Source: Veillonella nakazawae (GTDB lineage: Bacteria; Bacillota; Negativicutes; Veillonellales; Veillonellaceae). Taken from it: DNA of 64,000 nucleotides. The stretch spans positions 654,001 to 718,000 of the forward strand of contig NZ_AP022321.1 in the NCBI RefSeq assembly GCF_013393365.1, in the 5' to 3' direction. Positions 1 through 9,907 of the stretch are shown piece by piece; position 1 is the first letter of the stretch; every line of letters starts with the position of its first letter. Both the position numbers and the translations under genes were made by a program. The notes under the pieces were generated by a model. That model did no database searches, was not told the origin of the DNA, and saw nothing but the letters and a program-made list of their open reading frames with translations.

Positions 1-1581
1 CCAGAGGAAGAAGCAGAAGAGTTACGTGTTAAATTGAAAGCACTCAACCTTAGCGAAGATATACATGAACGTATCGATAAAGAAATCTCTCGTTATAGTC
101 GCATGCCTCAATTGATGCCAGAAGCAACTATTTTGCGTAATTACCTAGATTGGGTGTTGGCGTTACCTTGGAACGAATTGACTGAGGATCGCTTAGATAT
201 CAAAGAAGCTCATGATATGCTTGAGGCTGATCATTATGGCCTTGAAAAGGTTAAGAAACGCATTCTTGAATTCTTAGCTGTTCGTAAGTTAACTGGTAAG
301 AATAGTGGCTCCATTCTTTGCTTAGTTGGACCACCAGGGGTTGGTAAAACATCCTTGGCTACGTCTATAGCTAAAGCAATGAACCGTAAGTTCATCCGCG
401 CATCTTTAGGTGGTGTTCGTGATGAAGCTGAAATTCGTGGCCATCGCCGTACGTATATTGGTGCATTGCCTGGTCGTATGATTCAAGGCCTCAAGAATGT
501 AGGCACTAAGAACCCTGTATTCTTATTGGATGAAATTGATAAACTAGCATCTGATTATAAAGGCGATCCATCCTCTGCATTGTTAGAGGTATTGGACCCT
601 GAACAAAATAGCACATTTAGTGATCACTTCATTGAAGTACCATTTGATTTCTCCGAAGTATTCTGGATTACAACGGCTAACGTTGCATCCAATATTCCAG
701 GTCCATTGTTAGATCGTATGGAAATTATCGAACTATCTAGCTATATGGAACAAGAAAAATTAGAAATTGCTAAGCGCTATTTAGTACCTAAACAAATCAA
801 GAAAAATGGCCTTGAAGATTACAAGGTCAAATTATCTGATGCAGTGTTGAAAAAGGTAGTTTCCGAATATACTCGTGAAGCGGGTGTTCGTACCTTAGAA
901 AAAACGATTGCTAAGATTTGTCGTAAGATTGCTTATAAAGTCGTTGAAGAAGGTGGGGATGCACCGAAAGTAACGACAAAAAATCTTCACGAATTCTTGG
1001 GTGCACCAATTTTTGTTGACCAAGAGCGCGAAAAGAAACCGCAAATTGGCTATGTAAATGGCCTAGCTTGGACTTCTGTAGGTGGCGTTGTATTGCCATG
1101 CGAAGCAACAACTATGAACGGTACAGGTAAACTTGCATTAACGGGTAGCTTAGGTAAGGTTATGCAAGAGTCTGGTCAAGCTGCAATGAGCTATATTCGC
1201 CACAATGCAAAAGCCTTAAAAATTGAAGATGATTTCTATAAGAAACTCGATATACACGTTCACTTGCCAGAAGGTGCAACACCTAAGGATGGCCCTTCCG
1301 CAGGTATTACGATGACATTGGCTATGGTATCTATTTTAACAAATCGCAAGGTTCGTTCTGATATTGCCATGACTGGTGAAATTACATTGCGTGGCCGTGT
1401 ACTACCAATTGGCGGTTTAAAAGAAAAGTTATTAGCAGCCTTGTCTAATGGCATTAAAGAAGTATTGATTCCTAAAGGCAATGAAAAGGATATTGCAGAA
1501 TTACCTGATATTGTAAAAGACGGTCTCATTATTACGCCAGTTAAGACAATGGATGAAGTATTAGCAAAGGCACTTGTGTAA
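1..1581 (+). CDS. lon: Lon ATP-dependent protease, 3' part (5' end outside window)
   Basis: C-terminal portion of Lon, the cytoplasmic AAA+ serine protease that degrades misfolded and regulatory proteins. The reading frame is open from base 1 ([16 protein letters not shown]...), so the gene begins upstream of the window and the first in-frame start-like codon at 34 is not the real start. The Walker A motif GPPGVGKTS is encoded at 328-354 and the Walker B segment FLLDEID near 520-540. The protease domain shows the Ser-Lys dyad: Ser in DGPSAG (codon 1297-1299) and Lys in GGLKEKLL (codon 1420-1422). The N-terminal substrate-binding domain is missing only because of the window edge. The stop codon shares one base with the start of engB, a lon-engB arrangement common in Firmicutes. 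Confidence 0.97.
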   Translation, partial: PEEEAEELRVKLKALNLSEDIHERIDKEISRYSRMPQLMPEATILRNYLDWVLALPWNELTEDRLDIKEAHDMLEADHYGLEKVKKRILEFLAVRKLTGKNSGSILCLVGPPGVGKTSLATSIAKAMNRKFIRASLGGVRDEAEIRGHRRTYIGALPGRMIQGLKNVGTKNPVFLLDEIDKLASDYKGDPSSALLEVLDPEQNSTFSDHFIEVPFDFSEVFWITTANVASNIPGPLLDRMEIIELSSYMEQEKLEIAKRYLVPKQIKKNGLEDYKVKLSDAVLKKVVSEYTREAGVRTLEKTIAKICRKIAYKVVEEGGDAPKVTTKNLHEFLGAPIFVDQEREKKPQIGYVNGLAWTSVGGVVLPCEATTMNGTGKLALTGSLGKVMQESGQAAMSYIRHNAKALKIEDDFYKKLDIHVHLPEGATPKDGPSAGITMTLAMVSILTNRKVRSDIAMTGEITLRGRVLPIGGLKEKLLAALSNGIKEVLIPKGNEKDIAELPDIVKDGLIITPVKTMDEVLAKALV

Positions 1582-2279
1582 TGCAAAAAAAGAAAAAATC
1601 CACTAAACAAATGGGCCCAAAACCACAATATACACGAAAAGAACCGAAGGGGCCTCGTATTATAGCAGCAAAATATAATACTTCCTGTGTTAAGGCTGAT
1701 CAATATCCTGAAGGGGATACTGTGGAAATAGCCTTCATCGGGCGCTCTAATGTGGGCAAATCTTCGTTGATTAACTCGTTGTGTAATTATCGTGGGTTGG
1801 CTCTCGTTAGTGGCCAACCAGGTAAGACTAAGACAATTAACTACTTTGATATTGAATCAAAAGAAGATATTTCTGAAACAGAGGAACGCAGATATAACTG
1901 GTTTCTCGTAGACCTTCCTGGTTATGGTTTTGCAAAGACAAATAAGGGAAACCGCAACTTGTGGTCTTCCTTTATTGCCGATTATATTTTACATTCTGAA
2001 CGATTGATGTTGTTGTGCTTACTTATCGATGGACGTCATCCAGAGATGCCTATCGATAAGGTGGCCTATGATTGGCTTATTGAAGCTGGTGTACCATTAC
2101 AAATTGTAGTTACTAAAGCTGACAAGCTAACGGCTAAAGAGAAGTCTGCGAACTTGGCTAAAATTAAGGAAATGTATCCAACGAATACACCGCCTATTTT
2201 ATATAGCTCCTTAAAACACACGGGACGTGAACTTTTACAACAACGCATCAATAAAGTTCTAGTAGGAGATGAAGCATGA
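1581..2279 (+). CDS. engB: Ribosome biogenesis GTPase EngB (YsxC)
   Basis: TRAFAC-class GTPase needed for maturation of the large ribosomal subunit. The P-loop GRSNVGKSS is at residues 54-62, followed by the G3 motif DLPGYG, the G4 motif TKAD and a G5-like SSLK. At 232 aa it is longer than the usual 190-200 aa because of a lysine-rich N-terminal extension of about 26 residues, likely disordered and perhaps RNA-contacting (inference). The ATG shares a base with the lon stop codon and the 3' end overlaps the next gene by 4 bp (ATGA), so translation is probably coupled. Confidence 0.96.
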   Translation: MQKKKKSTKQMGPKPQYTRKEPKGPRIIAAKYNTSCVKADQYPEGDTVEIAFIGRSNVGKSSLINSLCNYRGLALVSGQPGKTKTINYFDIESKEDISETEERRYNWFLVDLPGYGFAKTNKGNRNLWSSFIADYILHSERLMLLCLLIDGRHPEMPIDKVAYDWLIEAGVPLQIVVTKADKLTAKEKSANLAKIKEMYPTNTPPILYSSLKHTGRELLQQRINKVLVGDEA

Positions 2280-3247
2280 GTCAAACCAATGAATTAGAGA
2301 TTATGGAACGCATTGCTCTAGATTTAGAGGGTGTGGAAGAGTCTCTTGCATCATCTTTTAATACAGGTGCAGAAGACTTTAATGCACTGATTCGACCATT
2401 ATCTGCTGCAGGTGGCAAGCGCTTGCGCGCGCAATTATGTTTATTGATTGCTAATGCAGGTACATCTGTAGAACGTCAGCGTATTAGAATTGCTGAAGCC
2501 GTAGAGATGCTTCATTTAGCGACTTTGATTCACGATGATGTGTTAGATCAAGCAGAGATTCGTCGAGGCGAAGAAACGATACATATGCATAAAGGAAATA
2601 AGGTAGCTATTCTTAGTGGTGATTACTTGTTTGCTAAAGCATTCCAAATTGTATCTGAAATGCCTAATATGAAATATTTGCAGATTTTTTCTCATATCAT
2701 TACTTGCCTTGTGGAAGGCGAGTTTATGCAGATGGAAGATGTGTATCGCATCGATCAAGGTATTGAGCGGTATATGACTAAGACCCAAAAGAAAACAGCT
2801 GACTTTATGGAAGGCTGTATGGAATTGGGTGGCCTTTTAGGGGGCTGGAGCGAATCTGAAATCGTTGAGTTGAAAAAATATGGTCATGCTCTGGGCATGG
2901 CATTCCAAATTACTGATGATATTATGGATTATCGTGAAACAACAGCGACGACTGGTAAACCCGTGGGGAATGATCTTCGCGAAGGTTTATTGACATATCC
3001 GTTGTTAAGTATCGTTAATGATGACAATAAAGATAAATTGCTTGAGGATATTAAAGCCTTGAATAATGGCGGCGATGAGCAGGCTATTATCGACTATGTT
3101 ATCGGTCAAGGCGGTATTGATAATACATTAGCTGTAGCTGATCAATATTGCAAAGATGCTTTGGCAGCACTCGACGCTGTCCGTGATTTTCCCGGCAAGG
3201 AATTCCTTGTGATGGCTGTAGAGAATTTAGCTGATAGAAAGGTATAA
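2276..3247 (+). CDS. Polyprenyl diphosphate synthase (long-chain trans-prenyltransferase)
   Basis: Condenses isopentenyl diphosphate units onto an allylic diphosphate to give a long all-trans chain, typically the side chain of menaquinone. Both aspartate-rich Mg-binding motifs are present: DDVLD at residues 87-91 and DDIMD at 214-218. GGKRLR near residues 46-51 is the usual diphosphate-binding element. The length of 323 aa is normal for hepta- or octaprenyl synthases. The chain length cannot be read from the sequence, so no symbol is given. It overlaps engB by 4 bp and is preceded by the ribosome site AGGAGA. Confidence 0.92.
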   Translation: MSQTNELEIMERIALDLEGVEESLASSFNTGAEDFNALIRPLSAAGGKRLRAQLCLLIANAGTSVERQRIRIAEAVEMLHLATLIHDDVLDQAEIRRGEETIHMHKGNKVAILSGDYLFAKAFQIVSEMPNMKYLQIFSHIITCLVEGEFMQMEDVYRIDQGIERYMTKTQKKTADFMEGCMELGGLLGGWSESEIVELKKYGHALGMAFQITDDIMDYRETTATTGKPVGNDLREGLLTYPLLSIVNDDNKDKLLEDIKALNNGGDEQAIIDYVIGQGGIDNTLAVADQYCKDALAALDAVRDFPGKEFLVMAVENLADRKV

Positions 3248-3248
3248 T

Positions 3249-4139
3249 ATGGAACCATTCGAACCAAAAACGGACTTCGAATATCCCATACAAAAACCTT
3301 CTTTTGATAGTGTAGTTCGTCAAAAGCGTCGCGAAGCCAAATTAAAGGCTGAACAAGAACAGTATAAGGTGGTAAAACAACAGGTTCCTGAGGAACCTGA
3401 GGACGAGCCAATTTATACTGAGATGGAACAGAAAATGATGGACGAGGCGAGGGAAATATCCCTTGTAGGCCATCTATCTGAATTGCGAAAGCGCCTTATT
3501 ATAATGGCTGTTGCAGTAGTCATAGGAACATGTATTTCTTATTATTATGTAGACTTCTTATTGGAAATACTCCTAAAGCCAGCTGGTAAGCTCTATTATA
3601 TGAAACCGACTGAGGCCTTCTTTACATATATGAAGGTGTCTATAGTAGGTGGTCTTATTATAGGGGCACCTATTATATTGCATCAGATCTGGTTATTTGT
3701 TAAGCCTGCCCTTACGGTGCGAGAAAAGCAACTATCCAATTGGATTTTACCGGTTGCTATAGGCTTATTTGGCATAGGTATTGTATTTTCTTATTTTCTC
3801 GTGCTACCAGCAGCTGTTAAGTTCTTTATGGGCTTTGCTACCGACGAATTACAACCGCTGTTTTCCATCGGCCAGTACATGGACTTTGTATTATCCTTTG
3901 TACTACCCTTTGGATTTATCTTTGAGTTGCCGTTGATTTTAATCATCTTGGGATATTTCAACTTAATTACATCGCGTTTTTTAAAAACGAAACGTAAGAT
4001 ATTTATACTTATATCCTTTATCATAGGTGCTGTCATTTCACCAACACCGGATATGTTCTCTCAAACGATGATTGCATTACCTATGATATTGCTATATGAA
4101 ACGAGCCTATTTGTATTGGCTAAGATTATGAAGCGCTAA
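3249..4139 (+). CDS. tatC: Sec-independent protein translocase TatC with long N-terminal extension
   Basis: Core membrane subunit of the twin-arginine translocase, which recognises Tat signal peptides. The TatC core begins around residue 70 with SLVGHLSELRKRL, the conserved cytoplasmic start of the family, followed by six predicted membrane segments. FKLKYP-like loops are not obvious, but FFTYMKVS and the FELPL segment fit the family. At 296 aa it is about 50 aa longer than usual. The first 69 residues are charged (basic, then Glu-rich) and have no membrane segment. The chosen start has AAAGG six bases upstream, so the extension looks real. No tatA/tatB gene is in the window. Confidence 0.94.
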   Translation: MEPFEPKTDFEYPIQKPSFDSVVRQKRREAKLKAEQEQYKVVKQQVPEEPEDEPIYTEMEQKMMDEAREISLVGHLSELRKRLIIMAVAVVIGTCISYYYVDFLLEILLKPAGKLYYMKPTEAFFTYMKVSIVGGLIIGAPIILHQIWLFVKPALTVREKQLSNWILPVAIGLFGIGIVFSYFLVLPAAVKFFMGFATDELQPLFSIGQYMDFVLSFVLPFGFIFELPLILIILGYFNLITSRFLKTKRKIFILISFIIGAVISPTPDMFSQTMIALPMILLYETSLFVLAKIMKR

Positions 4140-4160
4140 GGAGTTTATTTAGGAGGAACG

Positions 4161-6818
4161 ATGAAAACCTACGAAAATTTAACCACTTATAACCCCGGTG
4201 AAATAGAAGGGAAATGGTATTCATATTGGGAAAACCAAGGATACTTTCACGAAGAAGTAGACACTAATAAAGAACCATTTAGTATCGTGTTGCCGCCTCC
4301 TAATGTAACTGGTATGTTGCATATGGGCCATGCTTTAGATAATACATTGCAAGATATCCTCATCCGTTTCAAACGCATGCAAGGTTACAATGTGTTGTGG
4401 ATGCCTGGTACTGACCATGCTGGTATTGCTACACAAATCAAAGTAGAAGAGATGCTCGCTAAAGAAGAGGGAAAATCTCGCTATGATTTAGGTCGTGAGA
4501 AATTCGTAGAACGCGTATGGGAATGGAAAAAAGAATACGGCGATACTATTGTAAAACAAATTCGTAGCTTAGGCGCATCTTGTGACTGGTCTCGCGAACG
4601 CTTTACATTAGATGAAGGGTACTATCATGCAGTGCGTGAAGTGTTCGTAAAACTTTATGAAAAAGGCTTAATCTATCGCGGTGAACGCATCATCAACTGG
4701 TGCCCTCGTTGTGCTACCGCTTTATCTGATGTTGAAGTTGAACATGAAGACGAACATGGCCACTTATGGCATATTAAATATCCTGTAAAAGGTGAGGATA
4801 ATCGATTCGTAGTTGTTGCTACAACACGTCCAGAAACAATGTTCGGTGACGTAGCAGTAGCAGTAAATCCTGATGATGATCGTTATAAAGACCTCATCGG
4901 CAAAACATTGATTTTACCATTTGTTAATCGCGAAATTCCTGTAATTGCCGATGATTATGTAGATGCTAGCTTCGGTACAGGCTGTGTAAAAATTACACCT
5001 GCTCATGATCCTAATGACTTTGAAATGGGCCAACGTCATAATTTGGAATCCATCGTTGTTATGAACAATGATGCGACAATGAATGAAGGTGCTGGCAAAT
5101 TCAATGGCATGACTCGTGAAGAAGCTCGTAAACAAGTAGTAGCAGAGCTCAAAGAACTAGGCTTACTTGAAAAAATCGATGATCATGACCATGCGGTAGG
5201 TCATTGCTCTCGTTGTAACACAATTATTGAGCCAATGGTATCTAAACAATGGTTTGTAGATATGAAACCATTGGCAGAACCAGCTCTTAAAGTTGTTAAA
5301 GATCACGAAGTAGAGTTCGTTCCTGAACGTTTTACAAAAACATATGTAAACTGGCTTGAAAATATTCGGGACTGGACAATTTCTCGTCAATTATGGTGGG
5401 GTCATCGTATTCCTGCATGGTACTGCGATGATTGCGGTGAAACAATCGTTAGTCGTGACGATATTACTGAATGTCCTCATTGCCACGGTCATGTTACACA
5501 AGATCCAGACGTTTTAGATACATGGTTCAGCTCTGGCTTGTGGCCATTTGCTACCATGGGGTGGCCTGAACAAACTCCTGAGCTTAAACAATGGTACCCA
5601 ACAAGTGTTCTTGTAACTGGTTACGATATCATCTTCTTCTGGGTAGCTCGTATGATCTTCATGGCTCTTGAGTTCGAACATGAAATTCCATTCAAACATG
5701 TATTTATTCATGGTCTAGTTCGCGACAGTCAAGGCCGTAAAATGAGTAAATCCTTGGGCAATGGTATTAATCCTCTTGAAGTTATCGACCAATATGGTGC
5801 AGATGCATTGCGCTTTACTCTTGTTACTGGTAACACACCAGGTAATGATATGCGCTTCTATATGGAACGTGTTGAGGCTAATCGTAACTTTGCCAATAAG
5901 ATTTGGAATGCATCTAAATTTGTATTGATGAATCTTACAAATTATGATGAAAGCTTCATTCCAACTGCAGATGATTTGACATTAGCAGATCAATGGATTG
6001 TTCAAAAATATAACGAAACAGTACAAAGTGTAACGTCTAATCTCGACAAATTCGAGTTGGGTGAAGCTGCAAGTTCCGTATATGATTTCATTTGGAACAC
6101 ATACTGTGACTGGTATATTGAGCTAGCTAAACCTCGTTTATATAACGATGGTAATGAACGTGATCGTCGTACTGTTCAATATTTACTCGTAACAATCTTG
6201 CGTCATATGCTTGAATTATTACATCCATTTATGCCGTTCGTAACAGAACATATTTGGCAACATTTACCTCATGAAGGGGATAGCATCGTTGTTGCAAAAT
6301 GGCCTGAAGCATTAAAATTTGATAATCTTGAAAGTGCAGCTCGTCAAATGGAAGTTATGATGGATGCCATCAAAGGTATTCGTAACATGCGTGCTGAAAT
6401 GAATGTGCCTTTAGGTAAAAAAGCTGAGGTTATCGTAGCACCAACAGATGAAGCATTAGCTCAAACTGTAGCAGATCATAGCGATTACTTCGTTACATTA
6501 GCTTGGGCTGAGAAGGTAACAATTCTTGGTGCCGATGATTCAAAACCAGAAAATGCGACTGTAACAGTTGTAAATGGTATGGAAGTATATCTCTTACTTA
6601 AAGACTTGATCGACGGTGAAAAAGAAAGAGAGCGTATTGCAAAGGAAAAAATCCAAATGGAAAAAGAAATTTCCCGTTTGGAAGGCAAATTGTCTAACCA
6701 AGGCTTCCTCGCAAAAGCTCCAGAAGCTGTAGTAGCAAAAGAAAAAGAAAAGTTAGAAGAATATAAACAAAAACAACAAGCGTTATTGGAACGTGAAGCG
6801 TTCCTTGAAACCTTATAA
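4161..6818 (+). CDS. valS: Valyl-tRNA synthetase
   Basis: Class I aminoacyl-tRNA synthetase that charges tRNA-Val and edits misactivated threonine. The HIGH signature appears as HMGH at residues 54-57 within [13 protein letters not shown], and KMSKS is at 527-531. The C-terminal end is rich in Lys and Glu and forms the usual ValRS coiled-coil arm. The length of 885 aa is typical. The start is preceded by a strong AGGAGG site. No T-box leader is visible in the 21-bp gap after tatC, so it is probably co-transcribed with upstream genes. Confidence 0.98.
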   Translation: MKTYENLTTYNPGEIEGKWYSYWENQGYFHEEVDTNKEPFSIVLPPPNVTGMLHMGHALDNTLQDILIRFKRMQGYNVLWMPGTDHAGIATQIKVEEMLAKEEGKSRYDLGREKFVERVWEWKKEYGDTIVKQIRSLGASCDWSRERFTLDEGYYHAVREVFVKLYEKGLIYRGERIINWCPRCATALSDVEVEHEDEHGHLWHIKYPVKGEDNRFVVVATTRPETMFGDVAVAVNPDDDRYKDLIGKTLILPFVNREIPVIADDYVDASFGTGCVKITPAHDPNDFEMGQRHNLESIVVMNNDATMNEGAGKFNGMTREEARKQVVAELKELGLLEKIDDHDHAVGHCSRCNTIIEPMVSKQWFVDMKPLAEPALKVVKDHEVEFVPERFTKTYVNWLENIRDWTISRQLWWGHRIPAWYCDDCGETIVSRDDITECPHCHGHVTQDPDVLDTWFSSGLWPFATMGWPEQTPELKQWYPTSVLVTGYDIIFFWVARMIFMALEFEHEIPFKHVFIHGLVRDSQGRKMSKSLGNGINPLEVIDQYGADALRFTLVTGNTPGNDMRFYMERVEANRNFANKIWNASKFVLMNLTNYDESFIPTADDLTLADQWIVQKYNETVQSVTSNLDKFELGEAASSVYDFIWNTYCDWYIELAKPRLYNDGNERDRRTVQYLLVTILRHMLELLHPFMPFVTEHIWQHLPHEGDSIVVAKWPEALKFDNLESAARQMEVMMDAIKGIRNMRAEMNVPLGKKAEVIVAPTDEALAQTVADHSDYFVTLAWAEKVTILGADDSKPENATVTVVNGMEVYLLLKDLIDGEKERERIAKEKIQMEKEISRLEGKLSNQGFLAKAPEAVVAKEKEKLEEYKQKQQALLEREAFLETL

Positions 6819-6830
6819 TAGGAGGTTTAT

Positions 6831-8138
6831 ATGACATATCAAGAGGCCTTAGCCTATTTAGAACAGGCATCTTCATTCGGTATTAAGCCTGGCCTTGAAC
6901 GAATTACAGCGCTTATGGAAGCCCTTGGGAATCCACAAGAAGACTATAAGATTGTTCATGTTACAGGCACGAATGGTAAGGGCTCGGTTACCTCATATAT
7001 TTCCTACGCACTGTTTACAAGTGGACTACGGGTGGGGCGATTTACATCGCCTCACCTTCAATCCTATACGGAGCGAATTCAAATCAATGATGGAAATATA
7101 ACAGAGGAAGCCTTCGGTAATCTAATTAGTCGTGTAAAAGTGGCAGTTGATACTATCATTACTAACGGAATAGAAGCGCCAACGCAATTTGAAATTTTGA
7201 CGGCCGCTGCCTTTTTGTTCTTCAAAGAACAAGATGTGGACTATGCGGTGGTGGAAGTTGGCTTAGGTGGATTACTAGATTCTACTAATATCGTGACACC
7301 AAAGGTATCGGTTATTACCAATGTAACAATAGACCATCAAAAGTATTGTGGTGATACTATTGAGGAGATTGCGCATCACAAGGCAGGTATTATTAAATCT
7401 AAAATTCCTGTTGTAACGGCTGCACAGGATGCTCCTCTTCGTATTATTGAAGAGGTAGCTAAAGAGAAACATGCTAGAGTGTATGCTTTCAATAAAGACT
7501 TTGGTATCGATAGCCGTAGTGCTGTAACTGGTGGCCAAATGATTACGGTTAGTACTAATGATACCGCTCCTGCAATGTTGTTTACGACGATGGCAGGTAT
7601 CCACCAATCTGTTAATCTTGCGTGTGCATTAATGGCTGTGCGTTTACTGATGAAAGAAGACACTAACATTAGTGAAGAAACGATGCGTGAAGGATTTGCT
7701 CGCACTACGTGGGCAGGTCGATTTGAAGTTAAACGAGGCTTAGATCGCACCTTTATCTTTGATGGTGCTCATAATGCGGCAGGTGCTGAATCTTTCAGTA
7801 TGACCTATGCTGAATTATTTAAGGACACCCCAAAAACGATTGTGATGGCAATTCTTAAAGATAAAAATCAAGATGCTATTATCCGCGAAGTTGTTAAGGC
7901 GGGCGATACGGTCCTAGTTGTACCAGCTCCAACAGATAGAACTGAAGTGCCAGAGGTTTTGGTTGAGAAAATACGTCACATCGTTCCAAAAGCTATAGCA
8001 CAAACAGCAGATTCTGTTGAAGACGCATTGGCTTTAGCCTATAAACATACAAAAACTGGTGATATTATCACTGTTTGTGGTTCTTTATATATTTTAGGAG
8101 ATGCTCGTCAGTGGTTTAACCATGAGATGAGTCACTAA
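6831..8138 (+). CDS. folC: Folylpolyglutamate synthase / dihydrofolate synthase
   Basis: Mur-ligase-family enzyme that adds glutamate to dihydropteroate or folates. The ATP-binding loop HVTGTNGKGSV lies at residues 43-53, and FDGAHN near residue 310 is the conserved C-domain element. The length of 435 aa is normal. It starts 12 bp after valS with AGGAGG just upstream. The valS-folC order is widely conserved in Firmicutes. Confidence 0.96.
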   Translation: MTYQEALAYLEQASSFGIKPGLERITALMEALGNPQEDYKIVHVTGTNGKGSVTSYISYALFTSGLRVGRFTSPHLQSYTERIQINDGNITEEAFGNLISRVKVAVDTIITNGIEAPTQFEILTAAAFLFFKEQDVDYAVVEVGLGGLLDSTNIVTPKVSVITNVTIDHQKYCGDTIEEIAHHKAGIIKSKIPVVTAAQDAPLRIIEEVAKEKHARVYAFNKDFGIDSRSAVTGGQMITVSTNDTAPAMLFTTMAGIHQSVNLACALMAVRLLMKEDTNISEETMREGFARTTWAGRFEVKRGLDRTFIFDGAHNAAGAESFSMTYAELFKDTPKTIVMAILKDKNQDAIIREVVKAGDTVLVVPAPTDRTEVPEVLVEKIRHIVPKAIAQTADSVEDALALAYKHTKTGDIITVCGSLYILGDARQWFNHEMSH

Positions 8139-8147
8139 GGTGAGCCT

Positions 8148-9386
8148 ATGGAACTCTCACTTATTCCTAATCAGAAGAGAATTACATTCTATATTGAACG
8201 TTTAATTTATGGTGTTGTTGTGGCCATGCCTTTGCAACCAATGGTGGGTGATGTGCTCCTTTGGCTAGCGATAGGCCTTGCACTATATGATTTAATATCT
8301 AGTAAATCTTTGAGCTTACCAACAGGCTATTTATCGTGGTCTGTTATGATCTTTGTGGTATGGACTGGCGTATCTTCTATAGTGTCAGAAAATTGGGATT
8401 GGTCAATTCAAAGTTGGTTTTATCAAATTGTGGCCAGCGGCGGTATGTATTATTTAGTTCGTACATACATTCAAACGCCTAAACAGTGGAACTATTTTCT
8501 TCGTGCCTTGCTAGGCACTGCAGTTCTAGTGTGTATCATAGGTGCTTATCAATATGTATTTGTTCCTAATATACATATAAAAGAGTGGGTAGATGCAGCA
8601 CAGTTCCCTAAATTGATGCGTCGCATGTCGTCTACATTACAAAATCCTAATTTATTGGGCGCCTATCTATTGATGGTACTCAGCGTATGTATCAGTTATA
8701 TCTTGGTATATATGAAGGAAAATCGTACGCGCGAAGTTATTTCAATGCTAATTATAGGTAGTATATTATTCTTAACGATGCTATTAACCTATTCTCGGGG
8801 AATTTGGATTAGCTTCGGAGCGATGATTTTGTATTGGGCAATCTTTGTGGAGCGAAGATTATTCTTATCCCTATTAGCAGTGCCAATAATTTTGTACTTT
8901 TATGATGGTGAAATAGCTTCAAGGCTGTGGTCTATATTCCAAGGTCATGATACATCCGCTGATCTTCGATGGGCCTTATGGGATAGTACTATGTATATCG
9001 TACGAGAAAATCCTATCTTTGGTATTGGGTGGAATACATTTTATTTAGTATATCCAGACTATAATTACTATATTCAAGGACCTCACGTCTTGATGTATCA
9101 TGCTCATAATTTATACCTTAATATGTTAGCTGAAACCGGTATCCCTGGATTGCTATCATTCCTAGCAGTTATCGTAGGTCATGTTATTACATCTATAAGG
9201 CTTAAAGGGGATATATTCCGTCAAGCTGCGCAAATTGGTGTAGGAGCGTTGGCTATAGGGGTTTTATTTAGTGGCTTATCTGATTTTGAGCTATACAGTC
9301 ATCAAGTGACTATTGTATTTTGGCAATTGTTTGGCTGGGTAGGGGCCTTTGTAAAAGTTCAGCTGTCTGCTGATAAATCTACATAA
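8148..9386 (+). CDS. O-antigen ligase / polymerase family (Wzy_C) membrane protein
   Basis: Polytopic membrane protein of 412 aa with about 10-12 hydrophobic segments. The large loop near residues 300-345 carries the Wzy_C-type signature HAHNLYLNMLAETGIPG, typical of WaaL ligases, Wzy polymerases and related bicarbonate-transporter-like proteins. In a diderm Firmicute the likely job is ligation or polymerisation of a surface glycan. Ligase and polymerase cannot be told apart by sequence alone. It begins 9 bp after folC with AGGTGAG as ribosome site and appears to be the last gene of the lon operon. Confidence 0.85.
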   Translation: MELSLIPNQKRITFYIERLIYGVVVAMPLQPMVGDVLLWLAIGLALYDLISSKSLSLPTGYLSWSVMIFVVWTGVSSIVSENWDWSIQSWFYQIVASGGMYYLVRTYIQTPKQWNYFLRALLGTAVLVCIIGAYQYVFVPNIHIKEWVDAAQFPKLMRRMSSTLQNPNLLGAYLLMVLSVCISYILVYMKENRTREVISMLIIGSILFLTMLLTYSRGIWISFGAMILYWAIFVERRLFLSLLAVPIILYFYDGEIASRLWSIFQGHDTSADLRWALWDSTMYIVRENPIFGIGWNTFYLVYPDYNYYIQGPHVLMYHAHNLYLNMLAETGIPGLLSFLAVIVGHVITSIRLKGDIFRQAAQIGVGALAIGVLFSGLSDFELYSHQVTIVFWQLFGWVGAFVKVQLSADKST

Positions 9387-9441
9387 TTTCAGTAGCTTGT
9401 ATAATTAGTATGTTTTATAGTAGATATATAATTTCATAATA

Positions 9442-9450
9442 TGGTATACT
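9442..9450 (+). promoter_or_regulatory. Putative extended -10 promoter
   Basis: TGGTATACT matches the TGnTATAAT extended -10 pattern with one change. No good -35 is visible. Initiation would fall at about 9456, inside the left arm of the adjacent inverted repeat. Confidence 0.4.
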
Positions 9451-9481
9451 TAATACATACCTTAGGTAGGTATGTATTAAG
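9449..9481. repeat. Perfect 14-bp inverted repeat (operator-like or RNA hairpin)
   Basis: The left arm CTTAATACATACCT (9449-9462) is the exact reverse complement of the right arm (9468-9481), with a 5-base loop TAGGT. The repeat overlaps the putative -10 element. No T-run follows directly, so it looks more like an operator or structured 5' end than a terminator. Confidence 0.75.
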
Positions 9482-9488
9482 AGGTTAT

Positions 9489-9551
9489 AACCGGTTTTCT
9501 AATGTTAGACATAATTGAACATTATCGTTGACATTTGAAAGCCGGTTTTTT
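9489..9551 (+). terminator. Terminator-like hairpin
   Basis: AACCGGTTTTC (9489-9499) pairs with GAAAGCCGGTT (9537-9547) with one G-U wobble. An inner AATGTT/AACATT stem shortens the loop, and six T follow. It could end the lon-folC-ligase transcript or a short RNA started at 9456. Confidence 0.6.
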
Positions 9552-9807
9552 GTATATCTTTGTATCTTTATAGGGAGGTGTATGGTCTAGTTCTTGTGTG
9601 TGAGATGTTGTTTTATATTGAAAAGGGTCTATATATTGTATAGAGAGAGTTCGATTTAATTGAAAAACATCAATATATGCCATAAATCGATAATTCCTGT
9701 GAGTTATAGCGATGTGAATAAAACTTATGTGAATATATGAAAATCTATGCATTTTAATCATAATGCACCCATAAAGTGTATAAAAAAATACATTTTAGTC
9801 ATATAAG

Positions 9808-9836
9808 TTGACAATACGTTGGATGTGGACTACGAT
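9808..9836 (+). promoter_or_regulatory. Sigma-70-type promoter of the propionate operon
   Basis: TTGACA at 9808-9813, a 17-bp spacer and TACGAT at 9831-9836. It lies about 70 bp upstream of the CoA transferase start and is the only good promoter before that operon. Confidence 0.75.
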
Positions 9837-9907
9837 GAAGTCGGTTTAAGGAACGACCAAGAGATCAAACTGTCGTTTATACAATGTTACTCTTAAAGGA
9901 GATGGTA

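Larger units (their letters stand above)
9387..9907 (+). other. Gene-free stretch (521 bp) with regulatory elements
   Basis: No credible coding sequence. It contains an extended -10 sequence, a 14-bp inverted repeat, a hairpin followed by a T-run, and near its end the promoter of the propionate operon. The A+T-rich middle (about 9560-9800) shows nothing I can name. No cobalamin-riboswitch-like block was recognised despite the B12-dependent mutase downstream. Confidence 0.7.

Noticed and set aside
1260..1817. 185-aa minus-strand open frame across the lon/engB junction
   Set aside because: Antisense to two well-supported genes, with no domain, promoter or ribosome site.
4140..4160. T-box leader for valS
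   Set aside because: Only 21 bp separate tatC and valS, too short for a T-box.
9522..9761. 79-aa minus-strand frame in the gap before the propionate operon
   Set aside because: It covers the terminator hairpin, has no ribosome site and low-complexity A+T-driven composition.
9387..9907. Cobalamin riboswitch before the B12-dependent mutase operon
   Set aside because: I looked for the conserved B12-box and GC-rich core and saw neither; the region is too A+T-rich.
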